64,000 nucleotides of DNA from Hahella sp. CCB-MM4. GTDB taxonomy: Bacteria; Pseudomonadota; Gammaproteobacteria; Pseudomonadales; Oleiphilaceae. The notes beneath the pieces were generated by a model. That model did no database searches, was not told the DNA's origin, and saw only the letters and a list, made by a program, of their open reading frames with translations. The position numbers and the translations under genes were made by a program. The stretch is taken from contig NZ_MRYI01000021.1 in the NCBI RefSeq assembly GCF_002260525.1, positions 62,001 to 126,000 on the forward strand, given 5' to 3'. Below, piece by piece: positions 9,276-19,924 of the stretch (position 1 is the stretch's first letter; each line of letters opens with the position of its first letter).

Positions 9276-10457
9276 ATGAAAGCAACAGATGTTGTTATTG
9301 TTTCGGGGGCTCGGACCCCAATGGGTGGATTCCAGGGAGCACTAAGCTCCATGACAGCCGTTGAGCTTGGCACCATTGCCATATCCGCCGCCATAGAAAA
9401 AGCCCAACTAGCCCCTTCGGATATCGAAGAAGTCATTATGGGCTGCGTCCTTCCAGCAGGACTCAAGCAGGGCCCTGCCCGCCAGGCCATGCTGGATGCA
9501 GGTATCCCCAATACCACAGGCGCAACGACAGTCAACAAACTTTGCGGCTCCGGCATGAAAGCCACCATGTTGGCCCATGACCTCATCAAGGCAGGAACCA
9601 ATAATGTCATGGTCGCAGGCGGCATGGAGAGTATGTCCAACGCACCTTATATCCTTGAAAAAGCCCGCTTTGGATATCGCATGGGGCACGGAGAAGTCAA
9701 GGATCACATGTTCCTCGATGGCTTGGAAGATGCCAAAAGCGGCCGTCTGATGGGGTCCTTTGCCCAGGAAGTGGCGGATCGCTATAAGATCTCCCGCGAG
9801 CAGATGGACGAATTTGCCATTCGCTCCCTGACACGCGCTCAGGATGCCATTGAGAAGGGACTGTTCAAGGACGAAACCGTTCCCGTAACTGTCTCTTCCA
9901 GAAAAGGCGAAGTGACTATTGAGCACGATGAACAGCCCGGTAACGCCAAGCTGGATAAAATCCCCACTCTACGTCCGGCCTTCCAGAAAGACGGTACAAT
10001 TACCGCCGCCAATTCCAGCTCTATTTCAGATGGAGCCTCCGCTCTGGTGTTAATGAGCGCAGAGGAGGCTGAGCGCCGAGGGCTCAATGTCATGGCCCGG
10101 ATTGTTGCTCATAGCACTAACTCTCAGGCACCTGAAGAATTCACCATTGCACCGATCGGCGCTATACAGAAAGTATTGGATAAAGCAGGCTGGACAAAGG
10201 ACGAAGTTGATCTATACGAAATCAACGAAGCCTTTGCCATGGTAACCATGCTGGCAGTTCAGGAGCTGGGGCTGGACATGGATAAGGTCAATGTTTACGG
10301 AGGCGCATGCGCCCAAGGACATCCGGTAGGATCGACAGGCTCCCGCCTGATTGTCACCCTCATGCACGCGCTGAAAAATCAGAGCAAGAAAAAAGGTGTA
10401 GCAGCCCTCTGTATCGGTGGCGGAGAAGCCACGGCTGTCGCCATCGAACTACCCTAA
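9276..10457 (+). CDS. Acetyl-CoA C-acyltransferase (thiolase)
   Basis: 393 residues, the standard thiolase length. Cys90 in NKLCGSGMKA is the acylated nucleophile; His349 in AQGHPVG and Cys379 in LCIGGGEA are the other catalytic residues, and NEAFA carries the conserved Asn-Glu. The enzyme joins or cleaves acyl-CoA and acetyl-CoA. Sequence alone does not tell a biosynthetic acetoacetyl-CoA thiolase (AtoB/PhaA type) from a degradative one; the start DVVIVSGARTPMGGFQG resembles the AtoB side. GGACAQGHPVG has Cys-Ala-Gln where many relatives have Ala-Leu or Cys-Ala-Leu. The ribosome binding site AGGAAGG directly before ATG is strong. It is not in an obvious operon; terminator at 10477-10505. Confidence 0.92.
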   Translation: MKATDVVIVSGARTPMGGFQGALSSMTAVELGTIAISAAIEKAQLAPSDIEEVIMGCVLPAGLKQGPARQAMLDAGIPNTTGATTVNKLCGSGMKATMLAHDLIKAGTNNVMVAGGMESMSNAPYILEKARFGYRMGHGEVKDHMFLDGLEDAKSGRLMGSFAQEVADRYKISREQMDEFAIRSLTRAQDAIEKGLFKDETVPVTVSSRKGEVTIEHDEQPGNAKLDKIPTLRPAFQKDGTITAANSSSISDGASALVLMSAEEAERRGLNVMARIVAHSTNSQAPEEFTIAPIGAIQKVLDKAGWTKDEVDLYEINEAFAMVTMLAVQELGLDMDKVNVYGGACAQGHPVGSTGSRLIVTLMHALKNQSKKKGVAALCIGGGEATAVAIELP

Positions 10458-10476
10458 GCGGCCTTTAGGACTATAT

Positions 10477-10505
10477 ACCGAGGCGGTTGATCCGCCTCGG
10501 TTCTC
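10477..10505 (+). terminator. Terminator of thiolase gene
   Basis: Arms CCGAGGCGG (478-486 of the 10 kb) and CCGCCTCGG (492-500), extended by an A-T pair, with a 5-nt loop and followed by TTCTC. The T-tract is short. Confidence 0.7.
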
Positions 10506-10584
10506 ATGTTGCCTTTTCTTAAATATACGACTCGTCACCTATTCCTGAGGACAGCTAGCCACCTGAACTGAGTAGACTTCAATA

Positions 10585-11697
10585 CTACGGTCTATGCGGT
10601 GACGCCAGATATTCCCTGGATTGCATTTCAAGGAGACGACTCTCAGTTCTTTCAAACTCGAACTTCAAACGCTCTCCCCGATAAATCTCATGGATGGCAG
10701 CTTCTGCCGAAATAATCATCTTTACCCGTCGATCATAAAATTCATCAACCAGATTGATAAATCGGCGTGCCTGATCTTCAATATCCGCTTTAAATACAGG
10801 GACATTGCTCACCAGCACAGCATGAAATTCACGGGCAAGCTCTATATAGTCATTCTGGCTTCTGGGACCGTCGCAAAGCTCCCGGAATTCAAACCAGACA
10901 ACATCTTCTGCTCGTTTGACAGCATTCAAACGTCGGCCGTTCACCTCAAGCTGAATGCCATGACTACCATCTTCAAGTGCCAGGTTCTGATAACTTTTTT
11001 CAAGACTGGCGTTAGCCTGACCGTCCAACGGAAAATGATACAACTCGGCCTGTTCTAACGAACGTAGACGATAATCCGTACCACCATCGACATTGATGAC
11101 TTCCGTATGCTCGTTCAGCAATGCAATCGCAGGCAAAAAACGCTGCCGCTGCAAACCGTCCTTATACAGGCCGTCAGGAACAATATTGGAGGTGCATACC
11201 AGCGAAACGCCTCGTGAAAACAACGCTTCCATCAAAGTTCCCAGGATCATGGCATCGCCGATATCCGTCACAAAAAACTCATCAAAGCAGATAATCCTGG
11301 CCTCCTGGCTGAATCGGTCAGCCACTAACTCCAGAGGATTTTTCTCCCCTTTCAGCGCCTTAAGCTCCTGATGGACTTTCTGCATGAATCGATGAAAATG
11401 GACCCGCATTTTTCTTTCAAAGGGCAGGCTTTCATAAAAGGTATCCATCAAATAGGTTTTACCGCGCCCTACTCCGCCCCAGAAATAAAGCCCTCGTTCT
11501 GGAATCGATTTCTTCTTTTTCCACGTAACTTTACTAGCCAGCCTGGCCAGTGAGCCCTTGGATTTCTGCTCTTCTTCAGACTTTATCAGTCTTTCAAATA
11601 GATCCTGCAGCTTCTTGACCGCCATTTCCTGGGCCGCATCATAACTGAAGTCGGCTCTTTCCAGATCTCTTCGATACTTCTCCAGTGGAGTTGTCAC
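10585..11697 (-). CDS. zapE: ZapE cell division ATPase
   Basis: 370 residues, AFG1-like AAA ATPase. Walker A is GGVGRGKT (residues 74-81) after the characteristic GLYFWGGVG; Walker B is in IICFDEFFVTDI. In E. coli ZapE associates with the Z ring and affects its stability, under stress in particular. zapE, zapG and a degS-type protease gene lie together here as yhcM, yhcB and degQ/degS do in E. coli, although zapE is on the opposite strand. The 257-nt stretch between zapE and zapG must contain both promoters; I see no clear -35/-10 pair in it. Confidence 0.93.
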   Translation of the reverse strand: MTTPLEKYRRDLERADFSYDAAQEMAVKKLQDLFERLIKSEEEQKSKGSLARLASKVTWKKKKSIPERGLYFWGGVGRGKTYLMDTFYESLPFERKMRVHFHRFMQKVHQELKALKGEKNPLELVADRFSQEARIICFDEFFVTDIGDAMILGTLMEALFSRGVSLVCTSNIVPDGLYKDGLQRQRFLPAIALLNEHTEVINVDGGTDYRLRSLEQAELYHFPLDGQANASLEKSYQNLALEDGSHGIQLEVNGRRLNAVKRAEDVVWFEFRELCDGPRSQNDYIELAREFHAVLVSNVPVFKADIEDQARRFINLVDEFYDRRVKMIISAEAAIHEIYRGERLKFEFERTESRLLEMQSREYLASPHRP

Positions 11698-11954
11698 TAC
11701 TTACACACCTCACCACAAAGGTTTTTTACAATTTTTTCCAGAGTTTGCCCGTTACCCAAAAGCGACCATATTTTGCCTATTTCGCAGAATATTGGCCACA
11801 GCATCGCTAAATTATACGTAACTTAAGGATTTAACGGCATCGGGATATCCCACTTGCGACCAAAAGCTACCAGCGCGGCGTGGAAATAGCCCGAGTAAAG
11901 TCGGTATACTTGACCTGAATTTGGATTGAACAGCTTGATTGAGCGAAACAGTAT

Positions 11955-12440
11955 ATGGGTTCTACTATCGTAATTGCGGCTATCGCATTTTTGATCGGCA
12001 CCGGGATAGGCATTCTTCTGCATAAGCTTCTGCATTCAGAAAGCGCTAAGAACAGACGGCTGGAAAGCCAAATGGATCAACTGCAGGACCAGCACATGCG
12101 CTATCAAGCCGAGGTCACTGAGCATTTTACCCGAACAGCAGAAATGCTGGGTCGGCTGAATGCCAATTATCGGGAAATATTTAATCATCTGGCAGTGGGA
12201 GCTGAGCGCCTGTGTAGCGACACAGAGTTCAAATCACTGGTAGCATCTGCAGCTCCCAGCAAACCGCTTCGTACAGAGAAGCTATCGAAAAATGAGAGAT
12301 ATCAGACCGAGCTGTTTGATCCCCCCCGGGACTATGCCCCTAAGAGTAATCCCAAGGAGAAAGGAACTCTGGCAGAAGACTTCGGCTTCCAATCTTCTGA
12401 CCCATCCTCTCCCAAAAAAGACAAAGCCAGCACCGAATAG
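11955..12440 (+). CDS. zapG: ZapG / YhcB (DUF1043) membrane protein
   Basis: 161 residues. One N-terminal transmembrane helix (residues 5-24) with the family's IGTGIGILLHKLL motif, a coiled coil at about 30-75 (MDQLQDQHMRYQAEVTEHF), then a conserved LGRLNANYREIFNHLAVGAE segment and a disordered Lys/Pro/Ser tail. YhcB links cell division and envelope growth in E. coli. Length and layout match the family. Transcribed away from zapE. Confidence 0.93.
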   Translation: MGSTIVIAAIAFLIGTGIGILLHKLLHSESAKNRRLESQMDQLQDQHMRYQAEVTEHFTRTAEMLGRLNANYREIFNHLAVGAERLCSDTEFKSLVASAAPSKPLRTEKLSKNERYQTELFDPPRDYAPKSNPKEKGTLAEDFGFQSSDPSSPKKDKASTE

Positions 12441-12458
12441 TTTTCTTTGGGACATTAT

Positions 12459-12487
12459 GGCAGCAAGGGGCTTTTCTCCTTGCTGCC
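12459..12487. terminator. Hairpin between convergent zapG and nif3-like genes
   Basis: A perfect 10-bp stem, GGCAGCAAGG (12459-12468) with CCTTGCTGCC (12478-12487), 9-nt loop. No T-tract follows on either strand, so termination in both directions is inferred only from position. Confidence 0.5.
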
Positions 12488-12495
12488 GACGGATT

Positions 12496-13254
12496 TTAAG
12501 CCGGATTGCTCAACTCAAAGTAATCGACAACAATACCAAACTCTTCGCGAATAGCCTCCCCCAACAACTGCACACCGTAGCGCTCAGTTGCATGATGCCC
12601 AGCCGCCACATAGGTGACCGCCTGTTCTCGGGCACTGTGAGTTGTTTGTTCTGAAATTTCCCCACTGATATACACATCCACGCCAAGGTCTGCAGCATTA
12701 TCAATAAAACCTTGGGCACCTCCTGTACACCAGGCAACAGTTTCCAGATTTTCCCGCCCTCCAGAGACAATCAAAGGTGCCCGACTTAAACAATGACTCA
12801 CATGCTCGTTTAATTGAGAAACCGTCATAGGATTGGGTAGCTTTCCATACCAGAGAAGATTGGGTGTTCCTGCGGCAGTATGTTGCCCCTCAACGATCAG
12901 TCCAAGTTTCTTAGCCAGGCCTGCGTTATTGCCAAATTCCGGATGAATATCCAAAGGCAAATGGTAGGCTATCAAATTGACATCATTTGCCAGCAGTGTC
13001 GCTAACCGGCGTTTTTTCATTCCCACAATTGAGGGGTTTTCTGATTTCCAGAAATAACCATGGTGCACAAGAACGGCATCAGCATTGACTTCAACTGCTC
13101 GATCAACCAAAGCCTGAGTAGCCGTAACTCCGCATAAAATTCTTTTGATTTCGTTCCGACCTTCCACCTGGAGCCCGTTGGGACAATAGTCCCGGACCAA
13201 TTCAGGTTGCAGCCACTCATTTAGTCTGTTTAAAAGCACCTCGCGTTGAACCAA
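12496..13254 (-). CDS. Nif3-like dinuclear metal centre protein (YbgI)
   Basis: 252 residues. Metal ligands typical of the NIF3/YbgI family are visible: HH in AVLVHHGYFW (64-65), Asp102 in HLPLDIHPE, and H220/E224 in AAGHHATERYGVQLL. Family members form hexameric toroids; the biochemical role is unsettled (annotated as GTP cyclohydrolase I type 2 homologue, or linked to radical and DNA metabolism). The start is TTG at 13252-13254, preceded by GGAGG with a 6-nt spacer, which is convincing; no ATG lies nearby. The 228 nt upstream, shared with degS, show no clear promoter. Confidence 0.9.
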   Translation of the reverse strand: MVQREVLLNRLNEWLQPELVRDYCPNGLQVEGRNEIKRILCGVTATQALVDRAVEVNADAVLVHHGYFWKSENPSIVGMKKRRLATLLANDVNLIAYHLPLDIHPEFGNNAGLAKKLGLIVEGQHTAAGTPNLLWYGKLPNPMTVSQLNEHVSHCLSRAPLIVSGGRENLETVAWCTGGAQGFIDNAADLGVDVYISGEISEQTTHSAREQAVTYVAAGHHATERYGVQLLGEAIREEFGIVVDYFELSNPA

Positions 13255-13482
13255 TTCTTTCCTCCCACACCACTTATATCAGTATCTAGCAAAATCTTTG
13301 GTCATTATGGCAAACTTGCCTGTATCCACAAGCAACGGCATGCAATATCGTAAACGAAAAAACGATTCGTGCCTCCAGATCATTTTTCCTCTATTATCTG
13401 ACTTGGCAATATGTTGTTTTTAAAGAAGAACCAAGCCTGAGCCATTAGCCTTAACTATTAACTTTCCAATACTCTCCATCAG

Positions 13483-14613
13483 ATGGCCAATATGCAAAAA
13501 AGCAGCACCCGTATTCTCATATCCATCATCATCGGGCTGTTGATCGCGCTAACCTATCTGACATGGAACCTTTACCGTCAAACCCATTCTTCACCTGTAT
13601 CAGGTTTCAGCTATGCCAAGGCTGTAGAAAATGCCGCTCCCTCTGTCGTCAGCATTTACAGTCAATCTTCAGAAGTAGATGACAAAGGACTCTGGAATAA
13701 CCCTCTTTTCTCCGGTTATGGCGAGCGTCTGAAGAAACCTGAACAATCAGCCCCCCGTTTAGGCTCTGGTGTCATCATTGATAAATCCGGACACATTCTG
13801 ACCAACTATCATGTGGTCCGGATGACAGACAAAATCCGTGTAAGCCTGGCAAGCGGTAAGACTTCTCCGGCTACCATTGTCGCCGAAGACCCAGACAGTG
13901 ATCTTGCAATTATACAGATACCAGCAGATCTGATCGCCGACACAGAAGCCTCCACATCACCCGGCATGGGGCGCCCGATCAAGACAAGCGGAGCCCAGCC
14001 CAAACCCGGAGATGTTGTGTTGGCAATAGGTAACGCTTACGGTGTGGGTCAGGCGGTGACACAAGGGATCGTCAGTGGGCTCGGCAGAAGTAATTTAGGA
14101 TTAGCCAATATCGAGAACTATATCCAGACCGATGTAGCCATCAATCCTGGCAGCTCAGGCGGCGCGCTAGTGAACCCCAACGGGGAGCTGATTGGTATCG
14201 TTACAGCTGTGTTTTCTACTGATGGCACTTATCAGGGAATCAGCTTTGCCATTCCTGCAGAAGTAGCTCTGAGAATCGCGGGAGAGCTTATTCGCAGCGG
14301 CAAAGTTATCAGAGGTTACCTCGGCGTGGAGATGCACGCCCTGACTCCTTATGAAGCCGATTTCTTCGGTCTGGGGAATACAAATGGAATGCTGGTAACA
14401 GGCATACATGACGGGAGCCCTGCTGAAGAGGCAGGACTAAAACCTGGAGACGTGCTTTTAAAAATCAATGGAAAAGTAGTCGCTTCCGCCACACAAGGAC
14501 AACAGGCCGTGGCCATGACTCGGCCAGGAACCTCGATATCCCTGACCGTTTTCCGTCGGGGAGCTTTACTGGAAGTGAAACCTATTGCGGCCAGTCGACC
14601 CGAAGAGCATTGA
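13483..14613 (+). CDS. algW: DegS/AlgW periplasmic serine protease
   Basis: 376 residues: a transmembrane anchor (about 10-29), a trypsin-like protease domain with the triad His110 (LTNYHVV), Asp140 (DPDSDLAII) and Ser225 (NPGSSGGAL), and one PDZ domain (about 285-370, starting RGYLGVEM). One PDZ and a membrane anchor mark it as the DegS/AlgW type rather than DegP. Such proteases sense misfolded outer membrane proteins and cut the anti-sigma factor of the envelope stress sigma factor (RseA/MucA), neither of which is in the window. The position next to hisC matches algW of Pseudomonas. It converges on hisC with only 2 nt between the stop codons. Confidence 0.93.
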   Translation: MANMQKSSTRILISIIIGLLIALTYLTWNLYRQTHSSPVSGFSYAKAVENAAPSVVSIYSQSSEVDDKGLWNNPLFSGYGERLKKPEQSAPRLGSGVIIDKSGHILTNYHVVRMTDKIRVSLASGKTSPATIVAEDPDSDLAIIQIPADLIADTEASTSPGMGRPIKTSGAQPKPGDVVLAIGNAYGVGQAVTQGIVSGLGRSNLGLANIENYIQTDVAINPGSSGGALVNPNGELIGIVTAVFSTDGTYQGISFAIPAEVALRIAGELIRSGKVIRGYLGVEMHALTPYEADFFGLGNTNGMLVTGIHDGSPAEEAGLKPGDVLLKINGKVVASATQGQQAVAMTRPGTSISLTVFRRGALLEVKPIAASRPEEH

Positions 14614-14615
14614 GT

Positions 14616-15710
14616 TTACGCCAATCCTAAAGAGCCCGTCACAGATTTCAAAGCCTGCAGCAACCGGCCATTCTCATCCTGCGTTCCAACGGTGAACCTC
14701 AGACATTCGGATAGCATCGGATGAGAGCCATCAAGGCACTTGATCAGTACGCCCTGCTCCTTCAGCCCTTCAAAAACTTTCTTAGCAGAGTGCGGAAGCC
14801 TCACCAAAATAAAATTCGCTTCGCTGGGAAACACTTTGAAGGACGTATACTCCGACAACGCATTGTAGAGACTTTCACGATCCCGGCGTAACTGTTCAGT
14901 TTGCTCCAGGAGCAAATCAAAGTTTTGCAGCGCGTTCAAAGCGACAGACTGAGTAAGGCTGTTGATATTATAGGGCAGCCTCACCTTATTGAATTGCTCA
15001 ATCCAGACCGGTGCCCCATATAGCATGCCAAAGCGAAGACCTGCCAGCCCAACCTTGGAAAAAGTCCTCATGATCAATACATGCTCATAGTCGTTCAGCC
15101 AGGACATATAGTCTGCATCGGTAAACGCAGTATAGGCCTCATCAATGATGACCACCCCTGGAGAAGCCTCAACAATCGCCTTCAAGGCCTTGTCGGAAAA
15201 CAGGTTTCCCGTTGGGTTATTCGGCTGAGCAATAAATACCAATGACGGCTTGTGCTGCTCAATGGCTGCAACGGTTGCCTCAATATCGATCGAGTAGTCA
15301 CTACTGAGCGGAACCCCAACATACTCACTACCAGTAAAGGTCGCGATCATTTTGTACATCACAAAGCTGGGTTCCAGTGACAGGATTGTACGTCCGGGAC
15401 CACCCATTACCATTGCGAGAATCTGAATGATTTCGTCTGAACCATTACCGAACAATATGTCGACGGACTCATTCAGCCCGTACAATGATTTCAATGCAGC
15501 TTTAATCTTGGATGCTTCGGGATCCGGATAACGGTTAATTGCGGCGGAACTCAAAGCACCACTAACATCGCCTTTCAGGGATTCAGGAAAGTCATACGGA
15601 TTTTCCATCGCATCCATTTTCAGCATACCGACTGAAGAGGCTACATGATAAGCAGAGATTGCCCGAATTTCCGGCCTTACCCAACGTTCCACTCTGCTTT
15701 CATTACTCAT
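14616..15710 (-). CDS. hisC: Histidinol-phosphate aminotransferase
   Basis: 364 residues, PLP-dependent class II-type aminotransferase. Visible motifs: [26 protein letters not shown] and the PLP-lysine motif [12 protein letters not shown]. It converts imidazole acetol phosphate to histidinol phosphate with glutamate. It is the last gene of the hisG-hisD-hisC run at the end of the long mla-murA cluster; 52 nt separate it from hisD. No terminator is visible before degS converges on it. Confidence 0.95.
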   Translation of the reverse strand: MSNESRVERWVRPEIRAISAYHVASSVGMLKMDAMENPYDFPESLKGDVSGALSSAAINRYPDPEASKIKAALKSLYGLNESVDILFGNGSDEIIQILAMVMGGPGRTILSLEPSFVMYKMIATFTGSEYVGVPLSSDYSIDIEATVAAIEQHKPSLVFIAQPNNPTGNLFSDKALKAIVEASPGVVIIDEAYTAFTDADYMSWLNDYEHVLIMRTFSKVGLAGLRFGMLYGAPVWIEQFNKVRLPYNINSLTQSVALNALQNFDLLLEQTEQLRRDRESLYNALSEYTSFKVFPSEANFILVRLPHSAKKVFEGLKEQGVLIKCLDGSHPMLSECLRFTVGTQDENGRLLQALKSVTGSLGLA

Positions 15711-15762
15711 GATGTAGCCTCAAATAAACAAAATTATTCTGCAATTACTGTTGAACCCGGTC

Positions 15763-17058
15763 TTAATCTTCGATGATGCGATACTCGGCCGATCTGGCAT
15801 GCGCTGTCAGCCCTTCTCCGCGAGCCAGAACAGATGCAGTTCTTCCCACCTGAGACGCACCCTCTGCAGAAAAGTGTATGATGGATGACCGTTTCTGGAA
15901 GTCATATACACCTAACGGACTGGAAAACCGGGCGGTACCTGACGTAGGCAGCACGTGATTGGGTCCAGCACAATAGTCTCCCAACGCTTCAGCGGTATAA
16001 CGCCCCATAAAGATGGCACCGGCATGGCGAATACCAGATAGTAAGGACTCAGGATTCTCGACGGATAACTCCAAGTGTTCAGGAGCAATCTGATTAACGA
16101 CCTCAACCGCTTCGTCCAGATCCCTGACCTTTATCAATGCACCCCGGGCTGAAAGGCTGGCGTCGATAATGTCACGCCGCTCCATTTCAGGCAGCAGTTT
16201 TTCCACAGAGGCTTTTACTGACTCCAGATAATTCTCATCGGTAGAAATCAGGATCGATTGAGCATCCTGGTCATGCTCCGCCTGGGAAAACAGGTCCATG
16301 GCAATCCAATCAGGGTCAGTCTTACCATCGCACACTACACATATTTCCGAGGGTCCGGCAATCATATCGATACCTACCGCCCCAAACACAATCCGCTTGG
16401 CGGTTGCCACGTAGATATTTCCCGGCCCCACAATTTTATCGACTCTGGGAACAGACTCAGTTCCATATGCCAAAGCACCGACAGCTTGCGCCCCACCAAT
16501 CGTGAACACCTGATCCACCCCTGCGACAGCGGCAGCAGCCAACACCAGTGAATTCACTTCGCCTCCCGGAGTGGGCACTGTCATGATAATTTCACCTACC
16601 CCGGCGACCTTGGCCGGTATAGCGTTCATCAGGACAGAAGAAGGATAAGCGGCTTTCCCTCCAGGCACATAAATACCGACACGATCCAGCGGAGTCACTT
16701 TCTGACCAAGAACAGTACCGTCTGCTTCCGTGTATTGCCAGGAAGTCTGGGCCTGCCTGTCATGATAATCCCTTATCCGCTGTGCGGCTTCACGCAGAGC
16801 CTCCTGCTCTTTGGCTGGCAATGATTCCAGAGCCGCCTGCAGCCTATCACGGGATATCTGTAAATCAGCCATGGACGAAACAGCCATTCTGTCAAAGCGA
16901 TTGGTATACTCCACAACAGCTTCATCACCACGCCGCCTGACATGCCCCAGGATATCTTCCACCGCATGATTCACATTAGCGTTAGCCTCTTCTTCAAAAG
17001 CCAATAGATTTTTCAGCTCTTGCTGAAAGTCAGTTTGACGAGTATCGAGTTCACGCAT
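15763..17058 (-). CDS. hisD: Histidinol dehydrogenase
   Basis: 431 residues from the ATG at 17056-17058 ([15 protein letters not shown]), preceded by AGGA at suitable distance; the ATG nine codons earlier has a worse site. The enzyme oxidises histidinol to histidine in two NAD-dependent steps with a zinc ion. Motifs include [31 protein letters not shown] and AGPSEICVV, and the C-terminal catalytic region QIAPEHLEL. Full family length. Confidence 0.95.
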   Translation of the reverse strand: MRELDTRQTDFQQELKNLLAFEEEANANVNHAVEDILGHVRRRGDEAVVEYTNRFDRMAVSSMADLQISRDRLQAALESLPAKEQEALREAAQRIRDYHDRQAQTSWQYTEADGTVLGQKVTPLDRVGIYVPGGKAAYPSSVLMNAIPAKVAGVGEIIMTVPTPGGEVNSLVLAAAAVAGVDQVFTIGGAQAVGALAYGTESVPRVDKIVGPGNIYVATAKRIVFGAVGIDMIAGPSEICVVCDGKTDPDWIAMDLFSQAEHDQDAQSILISTDENYLESVKASVEKLLPEMERRDIIDASLSARGALIKVRDLDEAVEVVNQIAPEHLELSVENPESLLSGIRHAGAIFMGRYTAEALGDYCAGPNHVLPTSGTARFSSPLGVYDFQKRSSIIHFSAEGASQVGRTASVLARGEGLTAHARSAEYRIIED

Positions 17059-17116
17059 TTGAGATTCCTGGTTTTTTTTAATCAACAGCTTTAATTTTCT
17101 AGAGGCTGACCTTTAC

Positions 17117-17156
17117 ATTCACTTCAAATGAATCCAGGCGAACACGAAGGTTCGCC
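17117..17156 (-). other. Two hairpins between hisG and hisD
   Basis: On the minus strand, GGCGAAC/GTTCGCC arms (17137-17156, 6-nt loop) are followed directly by ATTCA/TGAAT arms (17117-17133, 7-nt loop). Neither has a T-tract. They may stabilise or process the long transcript or lower expression of hisD-hisC relative to hisG. Confidence 0.45.
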
Positions 17157-17173
17157 CTTACAAGGTCTCAGCC

Positions 17174-17803
17174 TCACTCAACCGCTTCAGCGATCAAATC
17201 AACAATTGGCTGGATCAACTTATGCTTCATTTTCATTGAAGCACTATTAGCGATCAGTCGGGAGCTGACATGACAAATAAGATCTCGAGCTTCCAAGCCG
17301 TTTGCCTTCAGCGTATTACCGGTATCCACAATATCAACGATTTCATCGGCCAACCCCATCAAGGGAGCCAGTTCCATTCCACCGTATAACTTAATGATGT
17401 CAGCCTGAATACCACGGCCGGCGTAATATCGCTTGGCGATATTCACAAATTTTGTAGCGACTTTGATTCGCCCGGTTTTTGGTTCAGCACCTTTTATCGC
17501 GGCGGTCATCAATCGACATGTAGCGATTTTCAGATCTAAAGGCTCATGAAGGCCTTCGGAACCATGTTCCATCAGAACATCTTTTCCTGCCACACCCAGA
17601 TCGGCGACGCCGTGTTGAACATATGTCGGCACATCAGTCGCCCGCAAAACGACCAACTTGACGTTCTCTTTGTTGGTTCCAAATATGAGCTTACGGCTTT
17701 TCTTTAAATCCTCTTCCGGCTCAATTCCGGCAGCCGCCAGTAAAGGCAAGGTGTCGTCGAGAATTCTACCTTTGGACAACGCAATCGTAATATTTGAATT
17801 CAT
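17174..17803 (-). CDS. hisG: ATP phosphoribosyltransferase, short form
   Basis: 209 residues from the ATG at 17801-17803 ([17 protein letters not shown]); a TTG four codons earlier is a weaker choice. It catalyses the first step of histidine synthesis, joining ATP and PRPP. The length and the lack of the C-terminal regulatory domain show the short HisGS form, which in known organisms needs the HisRS-like partner HisZ; hisZ is not in this window. The PRPP-binding segment is seen in the conserved region [17 protein letters not shown]. Confidence 0.94.
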   Translation of the reverse strand: MNSNITIALSKGRILDDTLPLLAAAGIEPEEDLKKSRKLIFGTNKENVKLVVLRATDVPTYVQHGVADLGVAGKDVLMEHGSEGLHEPLDLKIATCRLMTAAIKGAEPKTGRIKVATKFVNIAKRYYAGRGIQADIIKLYGGMELAPLMGLADEIVDIVDTGNTLKANGLEARDLICHVSSRLIANSASMKMKHKLIQPIVDLIAEAVE

Positions 17804-17896
17804 GACCCGTTTCAACTATTGCGGGGGAGCTTACGTCCCCAGAATTTGACGGGTGAGCGAGCTATAGCCCACAACACCCTTGCGGTAATTTAGCGG

Positions 17897-19198
<1,302 letters not shown>

Positions 19199-19441
19199 TT
19201 ATTGATTGATTTCAGACCATTCTGACGGCGTATAGGTTTTGATTGACACCGCATGAACAGTACCATCAACAATCAAATCATTAATACAACCGTATACTGC
19301 CTGCTGTTTTTTGACAGGAGAAAGCCCCGCAAACCGTTCGCCAACGGCAACCACTTCATAGTGATAGCCGTCTCCGGATACCTGTACATCACAGTCTGGA
19401 AGTTTCTCTTGCAGAATTGTTTGCAGCTCTTCAGGCGACAT
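19199..19441 (-). CDS. ibaG: BolA family protein IbaG
   Basis: 80 residues from the ATG at 19439-19441 (MSPEELQTILQEKLP), with GAGG 9 nt before it; the TTG five codons upstream is not preferred. BolA-like proteins of this type bind monothiol glutaredoxins and Fe-S clusters. The C-terminal half carries the typical VGERFAGLSPVKKQQAVYG and the invariant region around AVSIKTYTPSEW. The gene is regularly placed between the mla operon and murA. Confidence 0.93.
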   Translation of the reverse strand: MSPEELQTILQEKLPDCDVQVSGDGYHYEVVAVGERFAGLSPVKKQQAVYGCINDLIVDGTVHAVSIKTYTPSEWSEINQ

Positions 19442-19528
19442 TCGATACAACCTCAAAGGAATTTTTTACAGGCGCGCAATTCTACCCTATTGCGGGCATG
19501 GCACCCAAATTAATCCGCTGTATGAAAT

Positions 19529-19574
19529 GAATTAATGGGATTATTGGAAAGGAATTAATGAGCTTATTGAATAG
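19529..19574. repeat. 23-nt tandem repeat spanning the mlaB stop
   Basis: Two adjacent 23-nt units (19529-19551 and 19552-19574) agree at 19 of 23 positions; both begin GAATTAATG and share TTATTG. The second unit contains the mlaB stop codon. A much weaker third unit may precede at about 19506. Confidence 0.65.
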
Positions 19575-19893
19575 GAAGCACTGTATCAATGCCGCTCACA
19601 CGGGCAACTTCAAACATCTTGCCAGACAATCCGGTGACTCCCACTTCAATGTGATTTTTCTCAGTAAAAGCAATCCAGCGCAACAAAACCGATAGCAGTA
19701 CACTATGAGCATTCTCCACACCGGAAACATCAATACTGACCTTCTTTTCAGAGCGGGCGCCATTGGACAAATAGCACTCCCCCTCATGCATTACATCGAC
19801 ACAGTTATCGAAATCAATGTGCCCGGACAAGGATAACCTGCCACCTTCATGGCTGGAGGCATCAGCATCCCAGGAGACCTGGTAGTCAGGCAT
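19564..19893 (-). CDS. mlaB: MlaB STAS-domain protein
   Basis: 109 residues from the ATG at 19891-19893, with AGGAG well placed; the reading from a TTG at 19902 adds only three residues. A small STAS domain with DVSGVENAHSVLLSVLLRW, where the usual conserved Ser/Thr of the helix is seen as HS. MlaB binds the ATPase MlaF and stabilises the MlaFEDB complex that moves phospholipids between the membranes. Last of the mla genes in the transcript before ibaG. Confidence 0.9.
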   Translation of the reverse strand: MPDYQVSWDADASSHEGGRLSLSGHIDFDNCVDVMHEGECYLSNGARSEKKVSIDVSGVENAHSVLLSVLLRWIAFTEKNHIEVGVTGLSGKMFEVARVSGIDTVLPIQ

Positions 19894-19924
19894 ATCAGGC
19901 AACTCCTCTGGCTATGGCAACCAT

